Made by a program: the position numbers and the translations under genes
From: Clostridiaceae bacterium
GTDB lineage: Bacteria > Bacillota_A > Clostridia > Acetivibrionales > Acetivibrionaceae
Length of the DNA stretch: 5,281 nucleotides
Direction of reading: 5' to 3'
Assembly (NCBI GenBank): GCA_012513545.1
Contig: JAAZCB010000873.1
Coordinates: forward strand, 1-5,281
The notes under the pieces: model-generated
Seen by the model: only the letters and a program-made list of their open reading frames with translations
Database searches by the model: none
What the model was told of the DNA's origin: nothing
Shown here: positions 1 to 5,281 of the stretch, piece after piece
How the letters are laid out: each line of letters opens with the position of its first letter
How positions within the stretch are numbered: position 1 is the first letter of the stretch

Positions 1-1191
1 CTGGGCAGCAGTAATGGCAGCCTGCATGCCTCCCGGCCCACCGCCAATAACCAGTACAGACTTCTTTTCATTGGCCGGCAGCACTTGATAATCATCTTCA
101 CGCAGGCACTGCGGATTTACAGCACAACTATATTCTTTGCCTTTATGACTGTTGTATAGACATTCATTACATCCTATACAGGGAATAATATCATAGGCTT
201 TTCCTTCTTTAACTTTATTAACCCAATGTGGATCAGTCAACATTTGATGCCCCATTGCGACAAAGTCAGTTTTCCCTTCTTCTAAAGCCCTTTCAGCAAC
301 CTCTGGTTTATCCAGTTTGCCCTGAGCAATAACGGGAATATTGACTGCCTTTTTGATAGCTGAAGCAATTTCAAGTTGATGGGCTTCCGGTTCATAAACA
401 GTGGAGATCATATCGTACCAGACTTCATAGGTGCCTTTATCCACGTGTAACGCATGTACGCCTGCCGCTTCAAATATTTTTGCCATTTCGATCCCCTCAG
501 ACAATTCAGTCCCTCCGGGGATGCCGTGATAAGGAGTATATTTTATGATTAGAGGAAAGTTTTTACCGCAGGTTTTTTGGATTTCGGCTATACATTCGAG
601 AGTGAATTTCATGCGTCCCTTCAAATTTCCTCCGTACTCGTCAGTGCGTTTGTTCCACAATGCGCAATGGAACTGGTCAAGCAGATATCCACCGTAGGCA
701 TGCAATTCGATGGCGTCAGCTTCAGCTCTTTTTGCCAGCGCGGCAGAAATCCCCACTGATCTGACCAAAAACTTTATGTCTTCAATCTCATATGGTTTGC
801 ATAATAAATCAGGAAACGAATAACATGAAATTGCACTTGCTGAGTAGGGCGGTGTATATGGGTCAACATATCCCAATCTTCCAATACCGGGTCCTATTTG
901 CACACATAACTTTGATCCATATAGATGAATTTTTTCTGTCAGAAGACTGAGTCCTGTTACATGGTGATATTCATACAATAAATGATTGGTGCGCATTTCA
1001 TACTTATCTTGTGTCGCAAAACGTCCCGTAATAATCATCCCGACGCCGCCTTTGGCTCGTTCAACGAAATACGATATGTTCCTCGCAGTAACTTCGCCAG
1101 ATCCGTCACTCTTTGTTCCCATTGGTGCCATTACTATTCTGTTGCGGAGAGTAAGATTACCAATTTCAGATTTCTCGAATATTTTTGACAT
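1..1191 (-). CDS. NADH:flavin oxidoreductase, OYE / 2,4-dienoyl-CoA reductase type (C-terminus beyond window)
   Basis: A 397-codon open frame from ATG at 1191 runs off the left edge; the family is usually about 640-670 residues. The start is backed by GGAAGGTG at 1209-1202, ten bases upstream, and by the typical FMN-barrel opening (IGNLTLRNRIVMAPMG, residues 10-25). The TIM barrel (about 1-330) holds IELHAYGGYLLDQF at 161-174 and NKRTDEYGG at 180-188, both family signatures. Cys338, Cys341, Cys344 and Cys356 should bind the 4Fe-4S cluster that relays electrons between FAD and FMN. A Rossmann GGGPGG at 383-388 begins the FAD/NAD domain. Family knowledge: such enzymes reduce activated C=C bonds of enones or enoyl-CoAs with NAD(P)H. 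Oddities: the cysteines are spaced CxxCxxC, and Tyr255 sits near the position of the E. coli FadH catalytic His. It is the last gene of the cluster and follows a 363-nt leader, so it may have its own promoter. The family call is firm; the substrate is unknown. Confidence 0.93.
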   Translation of the reverse strand, partial: MSKIFEKSEIGNLTLRNRIVMAPMGTKSDGSGEVTARNISYFVERAKGGVGMIITGRFATQDKYEMRTNHLLYEYHHVTGLSLLTEKIHLYGSKLCVQIGPGIGRLGYVDPYTPPYSASAISCYSFPDLLCKPYEIEDIKFLVRSVGISAALAKRAEADAIELHAYGGYLLDQFHCALWNKRTDEYGGNLKGRMKFTLECIAEIQKTCGKNFPLIIKYTPYHGIPGGTELSEGIEMAKIFEAAGVHALHVDKGTYEVWYDMISTVYEPEAHQLEIASAIKKAVNIPVIAQGKLDKPEVAERALEEGKTDFVAMGHQMLTDPHWVNKVKEGKAYDIIPCIGCNECLYNSHKGKEYSCAVNPQCLREDDYQVLPANEKKSVLVIGGGPGGMQAAITAAQ

Positions 1192-1289
1192 CGTACAAAC
1201 ACACCTTCCAATCCAATCTAAAAGTAATGTTTACATCGCATATGAGATCCTAAATTTCTTGTTTTCCGGGTTTCATTTTCGGCCTTGAG

Positions 1290-1295
1290 ATTATA
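1290..1295 (-). promoter_or_regulatory. Possible -10 box for the flavoenzyme gene
   Basis: The minus strand reads TATAAT exactly at 1295-1290, which would place a transcript start near 1282 and give a 5' leader of roughly 90 nt before the ATG at 1191. The -35 region about 17 bp upstream (around GGTTCT) is a poor match to TTGACA, and there is no extended TGn directly before the box. In AT-rich DNA this hexamer can occur by chance, so it is only a candidate. Confidence 0.3.
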
Positions 1296-1337
1296 TTACA
1301 TATTGAACTTGCAGAACCCGATACTGCTATGGCAAGA

Positions 1338-1385
1338 TTATCTCTGCTTGGATTCATCGATATGATTTATTTCCTTCAAGCTCAT
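1338..1385 (-). CDS. Possible 15-codon leader peptide or gene remnant
   Basis: ATG at 1385 to TAA at 1340-1338 encodes MSLKEINHIDESKQR. What makes it notable is the purine-rich AGGAGAGGAG at 1398-1389, one of the best ribosome sites in the window, at a workable distance from the ATG. The peptide has no run of a single amino acid, so it does not look like a classical amino-acid attenuator. A one-base shift near codon 14 would join it to a following open stretch (to 1250), so it may instead be the broken start of a lost gene. I do not recognise the sequence. Confidence 0.25.
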   Translation of the reverse strand: MSLKEINHIDESKQR

Positions 1386-1396
1386 ATTCTCCTCTC

Positions 1397-1439
1397 CTGC
1401 TGATTTAAAAGAGAACTCTGTTGCTCATGATATCAGCAG
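1397..1439 (-). repeat. 8-bp perfect inverted repeat upstream of the 15-codon ORF
   Basis: CTGCTGAT at 1397-1404 and ATCAGCAG at 1432-1439 are exact reverse complements separated by 27 nt, which itself contains a small AGAG/CTCT hairpin. On the minus-strand transcript the second arm abuts the AGGAGAGGAG ribosome site, so folding could mask or present that site. It could also be a split operator. No protein or ligand can be named. Confidence 0.4.
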
Positions 1440-1480
1440 AATAGAAACTAAGCATCTACACTAAATAAATGTAAACGGAA

Positions 1481-1512
1481 GGGGGCGTAATTCGTTGACC
1501 CAAATCGCCCCC
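1481..1512 (-). terminator. Terminator-like hairpin after FeADH-1
   Basis: GGGGGCG at 1481-1487 and CGCCCCC at 1506-1512 form a perfect, very GC-rich 7-bp stem with an 18-nt loop in otherwise AT-rich DNA, 43 nt past the stop codon of FeADH-1. Downstream on the minus strand comes TTCCGTTTACATTTATTT, T-rich but interrupted. The position and stem strength favour a Rho-independent terminator; the long loop and imperfect T tract weaken the call. If it works, the flavoenzyme gene needs its own promoter or readthrough. Confidence 0.55.
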
Positions 1513-1554
1513 ACTTAGTATATTTTGTTACCTTGTATTAATTATTTTCACAGA

Positions 1555-2727
1555 CTATAGTGCTTTTTCAATAATCTTCCTGCTAACTTCTAAATTAACC
1601 GATCCATTTTCCGACATCGCCGTATAATTATGCTCCTTCAGTAGGTCTACAATATCCTGTATTCTATCAGCTCCAACCCCATATTCGGAAAGACGCATTT
1701 TTACTCCAAGACTTTCAAAGAATTCTCTTGTCTTTTGAATTGCCAGGTTTATCTTTTCATCTTCGCTGCCAGACTCGATATGCCATATACGTTCTGCGTA
1801 TTGCAAAAGTTTCGCCCGTTTTTGTTCGCGTAAAACATCCATTACAGGCAGCAGCATGATTCCCACACTTGGTCCATGGTCAATGCCAAATAATACGGTT
1901 AGTTCAAGCCCAATCAAATGAGCAGTCCAATCCTGCGGGACACCTGCGCCAATAAGCCGGTTCAATGCAAGAGTCGAACACCAAACAAAATTTGCACGTG
2001 CATCATAATTATCCAGTTCTTCAACAGTAGTGGGACCTATTTCTATCAATGTCTGCATTATGCCCTCGGCCATACGATCCTGTACCCGGGCATCCACAGG
2101 ATGCGTTATATATTGTTCGGCTGCATGTACAAATGAATCAATCACTCCATTGGCAACCTGTTTTTTGGGAACTGTAAATGTGATAGTCGGATCCAATATG
2201 GAAAAACGGGGAAAAATACTTTCATCTTGAATTAACGGTTTCTTCTTCCCATAAGTAATGACAGAACCTTCATTTATCTCGGAACCGGTGGCAGCCAAAG
2301 TGAGCACCGTGCCAAATGGTACTATTTTTTTTACTTTATTCAAAACTTCCAAAGAAAGTGGTGCGCCGTCGAATTGCAGCAGTTCAGCCGGATCCCCATC
2401 GTAATAGCAACCAAGTGAAATGAATTTAGTTCCATCAATAACAGACCCTCCACCAACAGCAAGCAAATAATCTATATTCTCGTTCTTTACCAATTCCATA
2501 GCCTTTACGCAAGTTTCATAATGTGGATTCGGCTCTATTCCGCTAAATTCTAAGACCTTCCGTTTTCCAAGTATGGTTTTAATATTATTGATCAGACCAT
2601 CCATTTCTTTAATACCATACGATATAATTAAAACGTTTGCTTCGGCCGGAATTTGCTTATCAATACTGACTAGCGTGTCCTTTCCAAAAATAATGCGTGT
2701 TGGGTTGTAAAATTGAAAGTTAAGCAT
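1555..2727 (-). CDS. Iron-dependent alcohol dehydrogenase, YqhD/BDH type (FeADH-1)
   Basis: This complete 390-residue protein is close in length to E. coli YqhD (387) and collinear with it from PTRIIFGK (9-16) to the C-terminus. Such enzymes are cytoplasmic, NAD(P)H-linked reductases of short aldehydes to alcohols. Visible motifs: GIEPNP (63-68), coenzyme-pyrophosphate GGGS (92-95), ATGSE (146-150), and metal ligands Asp197, His201, His270 and His284, matching YqhD Asp194, His198, His267 and His281. AKLLQYAERIW (305-315) is a further family block. The start has an ideal AAAAGGAGGT at 2745-2736, eight bases upstream. Two oddities: the conserved His four residues after His270 is Leu274, and the YqhD GGGS loop at residues 37-40 that contacts NADPH is replaced by SYGIK (36-40) with one residue fewer. 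Coenzyme choice and substrate are therefore uncertain. The paralogue at 4234-5281 is very similar. The start, stop and family are secure. Confidence 0.95.
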   Translation of the reverse strand: MLNFQFYNPTRIIFGKDTLVSIDKQIPAEANVLIISYGIKEMDGLINNIKTILGKRKVLEFSGIEPNPHYETCVKAMELVKNENIDYLLAVGGGSVIDGTKFISLGCYYDGDPAELLQFDGAPLSLEVLNKVKKIVPFGTVLTLAATGSEINEGSVITYGKKKPLIQDESIFPRFSILDPTITFTVPKKQVANGVIDSFVHAAEQYITHPVDARVQDRMAEGIMQTLIEIGPTTVEELDNYDARANFVWCSTLALNRLIGAGVPQDWTAHLIGLELTVLFGIDHGPSVGIMLLPVMDVLREQKRAKLLQYAERIWHIESGSEDEKINLAIQKTREFFESLGVKMRLSEYGVGADRIQDIVDLLKEHNYTAMSENGSVNLEVSRKIIEKAL

Positions 2728-2759
2728 TATAAATTACCTCCTTTTATACTTTTATTGCT

Positions 2760-2788
2760 TTACAATAATTAATTGATGCTTATTGTGA
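2760..2788 (-). promoter_or_regulatory. Inverted repeat upstream of FeADH-1, possible operator
   Basis: TTACAATAA at 2760-2768 and TTATTGTGA at 2780-2788 are reverse complements at 8 of 9 positions, with an 11-nt spacer. The repeat lies about 33 nt upstream of the FeADH-1 start codon, close to where a promoter would be. It could be a regulator site or a weak AT-rich hairpin. TTGTGA-type half-sites recall Rex or CRP/FNR-family operators, but the spacing fits neither cleanly, so no regulator is assigned. Confidence 0.35.
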
Positions 2789-2957
2789 AAACCTGGGTAG
2801 AATCCTGAAGGCTGAGTCATTTGAATCTATATTAGCATCTTTAACATTGGCCATTAATTTCCTTGATAGGCGGCATGAAGGCCTTAGCTCCTGTGGCAAT
2901 AATTACTTTAGCCAACTTATTTTCATTTGCACCATTGCCACTTCTTCTGGTACCAAC
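2780..2957 (-). pseudogene. Remnant of an OYE/FadH-type flavoenzyme FAD/NAD domain
   Basis: Immediately after the ZnADH stop, the minus strand in another frame reads AKVIIATGAKAFMPPIKEI and then NG before a stop at 2843-2841. The V-I-I-A-T-G-A-K-x-F-x-P-P-I pattern is characteristic of the pyridine-nucleotide/FAD domain of OYE- and FadH-type enzymes, some 60-80 residues past the first GxGxxG. A one-base shift near 2850 continues as NVKDANI, fitting the usual 'I-x-G-I-x-G-x-N-V' follow-on, to a stop at 2782-2780. There is no start codon with a ribosome site, and the rest of the domain is missing on both sides, so it cannot be functional. It is in the same orientation as the intact flavoenzyme gene at 1191-1. 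Other FAD-disulfide oxidoreductases share this motif; the OYE origin is preferred because of the neighbour. Confidence 0.6.
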
Positions 2958-2958
2958 T

Positions 2959-4041
2959 TTATTTATTAGGCTCAATTACTACTTTAATTGGATTTTCCCC
3001 ATCCTTTAATTCTCTTGCTGCTACCAGAACCGCTTTTTCTGCTTCCTCTAACGTATATTTATGCGTTACCATTTTTTCTAATGGATATTTTCTGCTCTCA
3101 ATCAATTTTATTGCAGGGATGACCGAATTAAGGTCATGTGTAAACGCGCCTAACAATTTCTGTTCCGCCAATACAAGCTTGTTTAAGTCAATTGAAGCCC
3201 GTCCCGAATATAAGCCCGGCGTTACAATTGTCCCGCGCTTCCTTACCAAATCTGTGGCACTTTCAATTGCCTTGACATTTCCGCTGGCATCAAATACCAC
3301 ATCTGCTAATTTTCCATTAGTTATATCATTGACAAAATCCACCACATCAGTTTCATCACCATTAACAATATAGTCAGCACCAAATTCTTTTGCCAACTCC
3401 AATCTTCTGCTACTACGTTTGGTACCTGTGACTATTATCTTGCTTGCACCTGACTCCCTGGCTGCAACTACGGCTCCCAACCCCTGCTGCCCAGCCCCTA
3501 AAATAACCACTGTATCTCCTATAGTGACCCCGCCTATAGTTCTCACCCAACGAATGCTGTCACCAATTACAGCACACGTTAATACTGCCGCTTCCAGGGG
3601 AACATCTCTGTCGATCTTATGAACCACCGCTACCCTAGGAACATATAAATATTCACTATATGCTCCCCACAAATATGGTGGAGTGCTGCTTGACATAAAG
3701 ACGCCAAAACACCTAAACAGAACACAGTGTTTATAATTACCTGACAGGCATTCATTGCATTGACCACATCCGAAATGCGTCTCTACGACAACTCGGTCTC
3801 CTTTTTTTATCCCCTTCAATTGAGACATTTCATCGCCGATTTCCTCAACAGTACCTACTATTTCATGCCCCATAATGATTGGGAAAGGAACTTCCATTTT
3901 CCCAAAGTAATATCCGGGATCTGAACCACAAACACCAACCATATCAACTTTCATCAACATGTCATCATCTTTAATTTGTGGACGTGGAAATTCTTGTATC
4001 TCCATTGATCGAATTCCTGTTAATACTGCTGCCTTTACCAT
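2959..4041 (-). CDS. Zinc-dependent medium-chain alcohol dehydrogenase (MDR family)
   Basis: A complete 360-residue protein; the family usually has 340-370. It oxidises secondary alcohols or polyols, or reduces the matching ketones or aldehydes, in the cytoplasm. The GroES-like catalytic domain shows catalytic zinc ligands Cys38 (GVCGSD) and His59-Glu60 (GHE), and Cys156 at the place of the third ligand. The structural zinc lobe is complete: Cys92, Cys95, Cys98 and Cys106. The Rossmann domain has GAGQQG at 182-187. The second strand ends in VTGTKRSSRR (204-213), without the Asp typical of NAD-binding members and with basic residues after it, which hints at NADP(H). ATG at 4041 follows AAGGAGG at 4055-4049, seven bases upstream. 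It lies between two FeADH genes, 192 nt after one and directly before a flavoenzyme remnant. It resembles entries labelled sorbitol or threonine dehydrogenase, but the substrate cannot be fixed. Confidence 0.94.
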   Translation of the reverse strand: MVKAAVLTGIRSMEIQEFPRPQIKDDDMLMKVDMVGVCGSDPGYYFGKMEVPFPIIMGHEIVGTVEEIGDEMSQLKGIKKGDRVVVETHFGCGQCNECLSGNYKHCVLFRCFGVFMSSSTPPYLWGAYSEYLYVPRVAVVHKIDRDVPLEAAVLTCAVIGDSIRWVRTIGGVTIGDTVVILGAGQQGLGAVVAARESGASKIIVTGTKRSSRRLELAKEFGADYIVNGDETDVVDFVNDITNGKLADVVFDASGNVKAIESATDLVRKRGTIVTPGLYSGRASIDLNKLVLAEQKLLGAFTHDLNSVIPAIKLIESRKYPLEKMVTHKYTLEEAEKAVLVAARELKDGENPIKVVIEPNK

Positions 4042-4080
4042 ATTGTCTCCTCCTTAAAATATTTTTGGCACCGCATATAC

Positions 4081-4093
4081 CTGAGCGCCTCAG
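4081..4093 (-). repeat. Short perfect inverted repeat ahead of the ZnADH gene
   Basis: CTGAG-CGC-CTCAG at 4081-4093 is a 5-bp perfect hairpin with a 3-nt loop, 26 nt upstream of the ZnADH ribosome site. No T tract follows it. It may be a small operator or an mRNA stem near the translation start; chance is also possible at this size. Confidence 0.3.
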
Positions 4094-4111
4094 TCTTTCA
4101 TAAATTCAATT

Positions 4112-4149
4112 TTCAAAGGGCAGCTTGCCCTGAACTAGACAACCTGCCC
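4112..4149 (-). terminator. Hairpin after FeADH-2, possible terminator or attenuator
   Basis: AGGGCA (4117-4122) pairs with TGCCCT (4126-4131) around a 3-nt loop, and TTCA/TGAA at 4112-4115 and 4131-4134 offer partial extension. The same GGGCAG (4118-4123) can instead pair with CTGCCC at 4144-4149, so the two helices exclude each other. On the minus strand a T7 run (4159-4153) precedes the structure and a mixed A/T stretch follows it, so this is not a textbook terminator. Its place between two dehydrogenase genes suits partial termination. Confidence 0.35.
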
Positions 4150-4233
4150 CATAAAAAAATTTCCGTTTAATTTGGATTTATACTAAGTCCGGGATAGACC
4201 CAACAGATACAATATTAAAATTAACTTTCTCTA

Positions 4234-5281
4234 TTATAATGCTCTTTCAAGGATTTTTTTGCTTATGTCCAATGTAATATCTTTAGTTTCCCCGAGTGCA
4301 ACCTTTCCGTGTTCTTTAAGTTTTTCCAGAATAAAGGGTATTTGATCTGCTCCGATGCCATAATCTGACATACGGGTTTTGATACCAACTTTTTCAAAGA
4401 ATTCTCTGGTGTTCTTAATAGCCAGGTCTATCTTTTCATCTTCTGTGCCTTTATCTATATGCCATACACGTTCTGCATACTGTAAAAGTTTCGCACGCTT
4501 TTGTTCACGGCGCTCCTCTAATAATGCCGGCAATATGATCGCCACTCCTACCCCATGAGCAACACCGTATGCTGCAGTAAGCTCCAGTCCAATCGCATGA
4601 GACGCCCAATCCTGCGGAACCCCTGGAGAAATTGACCTATTCTGGGCAACTGTAGCGCACCAGCAAAAATTTGCTCTTTCATCGTAATTTTCTGGTTCAG
4701 TAATTGTAGTCTCCCCTATTTCAATCATAGTTTGTAAAATCCCTTCAGCCATCCGATCCTGTAACCTGGCATTTACCGGATATGTTAAATACTGCTCAGT
4801 TGCATGAACAAATGTATCAACGATTCCATTCGCAATTTGATTTTTGGGAAGTGAAAAAGTATTAGTTGGATCTAATATCGAAAACTTAGGGAACATCGAT
4901 GGATCCTTCATGACGCATTTTGTATGATTAAGGGTAATACTACCTGATTCATTCATTTCAGAGCCGGTGGCAGGCAAAGTGCATACCGTGCCGTATGGTA
5001 TCACTTTTCTTACTTTTGCCGCTATTTCCGGAGCAAAAATCGGTGATGGTCTATCGAAATATAACATCTCACTTGGTTCTCCCTCATAATAGGCAGCAAC
5101 TGATACATACTTCGTTGCATCCATAACAGACCCTCCGCCAACGGCGAGCATATAATCGATATTCTTTTCCCTGACTACTTGTGCGGCTTTTAAGCATGTT
5201 TCATATTCCGGGTTCGGTTCTATACCAACAAATTCATATATCTTTCTATTTCCCAGTGCTTTTTTGACCTTATCAATAAGA
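4234..5281 (-). CDS. Iron-dependent alcohol dehydrogenase, YqhD/BDH type (FeADH-2, N-terminus beyond window)
   Basis: The stop TAA is at 4236-4234 and the frame stays open to the right edge, giving 348 visible residues of about 390. The Met at 5151 is internal: upstream of it the frame encodes GIEPNPEYETC and further family sequence that aligns with FeADH-1, so the true start is outside. Visible blocks are GGGS in MLAVGGGSVMDATK, PATGSE, the metal ligands Asp and His in VDTFVH, His in ASHAIG, and His in VAHG fourteen residues later, plus AKLLQYAERVW and DYGIGAD. All four metal ligands are kept; as in FeADH-1, the conserved His four residues after the third ligand is Leu (GLELT). It should reduce short aldehydes to alcohols or the reverse. 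It is the most upstream gene seen. The N-terminal coenzyme loop cannot be judged. Strong similarity to FeADH-1, also visible in the DNA, marks tandem paralogues. Confidence 0.94.
   Translation of the reverse strand, partial: LIDKVKKALGNRKIYEFVGIEPNPEYETCLKAAQVVREKNIDYMLAVGGGSVMDATKYVSVAAYYEGEPSEMLYFDRPSPIFAPEIAAKVRKVIPYGTVCTLPATGSEMNESGSITLNHTKCVMKDPSMFPKFSILDPTNTFSLPKNQIANGIVDTFVHATEQYLTYPVNARLQDRMAEGILQTMIEIGETTITEPENYDERANFCWCATVAQNRSISPGVPQDWASHAIGLELTAAYGVAHGVGVAIILPALLEERREQKRAKLLQYAERVWHIDKGTEDEKIDLAIKNTREFFEKVGIKTRMSDYGIGADQIPFILEKLKEHGKVALGETKDITLDISKKILERAL

Larger units (their letters stand above)
1192..1554 (-). other. 363-nt intergenic leader between FeADH-1 and the flavoenzyme gene
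   Basis: This stretch has no long ORF on either strand that I believe. Read on the minus strand it holds, in order, a terminator-like hairpin, an 8-bp inverted repeat, a strong ribosome site with a 15-codon ORF, a TATAAT box, and the ribosome site of the flavoenzyme gene. The sub-features are listed separately. The length and content suggest that the flavoenzyme gene is transcribed or regulated apart from the upstream dehydrogenase. A 35-codon ORF (ATG at 1357, stop at 1250) overlaps the short ORF in another frame; it lacks a well-placed ribosome site and resembles nothing I know. Confidence 0.5.

Noticed and set aside
577..1288. Three plus-strand ORFs of 60-100 codons
   Set aside because: They are antisense to the flavoenzyme gene, whose motifs occupy the minus strand over this whole stretch, and they lack ribosome sites.
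1330..1350. Sigma-54-like TGGCA...TGCTT on the plus strand
   Set aside because: The GG-to-GC spacing is wrong for a -24/-12 promoter, and no plus-strand gene follows.
1250..1357. 35-codon minus-strand ORF in the flavoenzyme leader
   Set aside because: It has no well-placed ribosome site, its peptide is not recognisable, and it overlaps a possible promoter. Kept only as a possible frameshifted continuation of the 15-codon ORF.
1918..2230. Two overlapping plus-strand ORFs of 66 and 72 codons
   Set aside because: They are antisense to the metal-binding region of FeADH-1 and have no supporting features.
2927..3373. 148-codon plus-strand ORF
   Set aside because: It lies antisense to the ZnADH gene, whose frame carries all zinc and coenzyme motifs. 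The plus-strand translation shows no recognisable domain.
3419..3622. 67-codon plus-strand ORF
   Set aside because: It is antisense to the Rossmann domain of the ZnADH. The Ala/Pro/Thr-rich translation reflects the complement of Gly/Val-rich codons.
5149..5151. Met codon as the start of FeADH-2
   Set aside because: The frame is open upstream and encodes conserved family sequence (GIEPNPEYETC), so this Met is internal and the gene extends past the right edge.

Overview
The window carries a run of oxidoreductase genes, all read from the minus strand (right to left). The low-to-moderate GC content, the strong AGGAGG-type ribosome sites and the protein style point to an anaerobic Firmicute of the Clostridia or Negativicutes kind. 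This is an inference; no marker gene is present. I see no tRNA, rRNA, CRISPR array, transposase or regulator gene.

Layout in transcription order: (1) 5281-4234, a YqhD/BDH-type iron-dependent alcohol dehydrogenase (here FeADH-2) whose N-terminus lies beyond the right edge; (2) a 192-nt gap with GC-rich hairpins; (3) 4041-2959, a complete zinc-dependent medium-chain alcohol dehydrogenase; (4) a 231-nt gap whose first half reads as a decayed piece of the FAD/NAD domain of an Old Yellow Enzyme/2,4-dienoyl-CoA reductase-type flavoprotein; (5) 2727-1555, a complete second YqhD/BDH-type dehydrogenase (FeADH-1), a clear paralogue of the first; (6) a 363-nt gap with a terminator-like hairpin, a long inverted repeat, a 15-codon ORF behind a strong ribosome site and a -10-like box; (7) 1191-1, the N-terminal 397 residues of an intact NADH:flavin oxidoreductase (OYE type with a 4Fe-4S cluster), running off the left edge.

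The order FeADH - ZnADH - (OYE remnant) - FeADH - OYE looks like a tandem duplication of a FeADH-OYE unit in which one flavoenzyme copy was lost and a ZnADH now sits beside its remnant. Together the enzymes could reduce an unsaturated aldehyde or ketone: the flavoenzyme would reduce the activated C=C bond and the dehydrogenases would interconvert carbonyl and alcohol. The substrate cannot be read from the sequence. The points most worth a second look are the flavoenzyme remnant, residue changes near the active sites of the FeADHs and the flavoenzyme, and the structured leaders. Nothing here proves a wholly new system.
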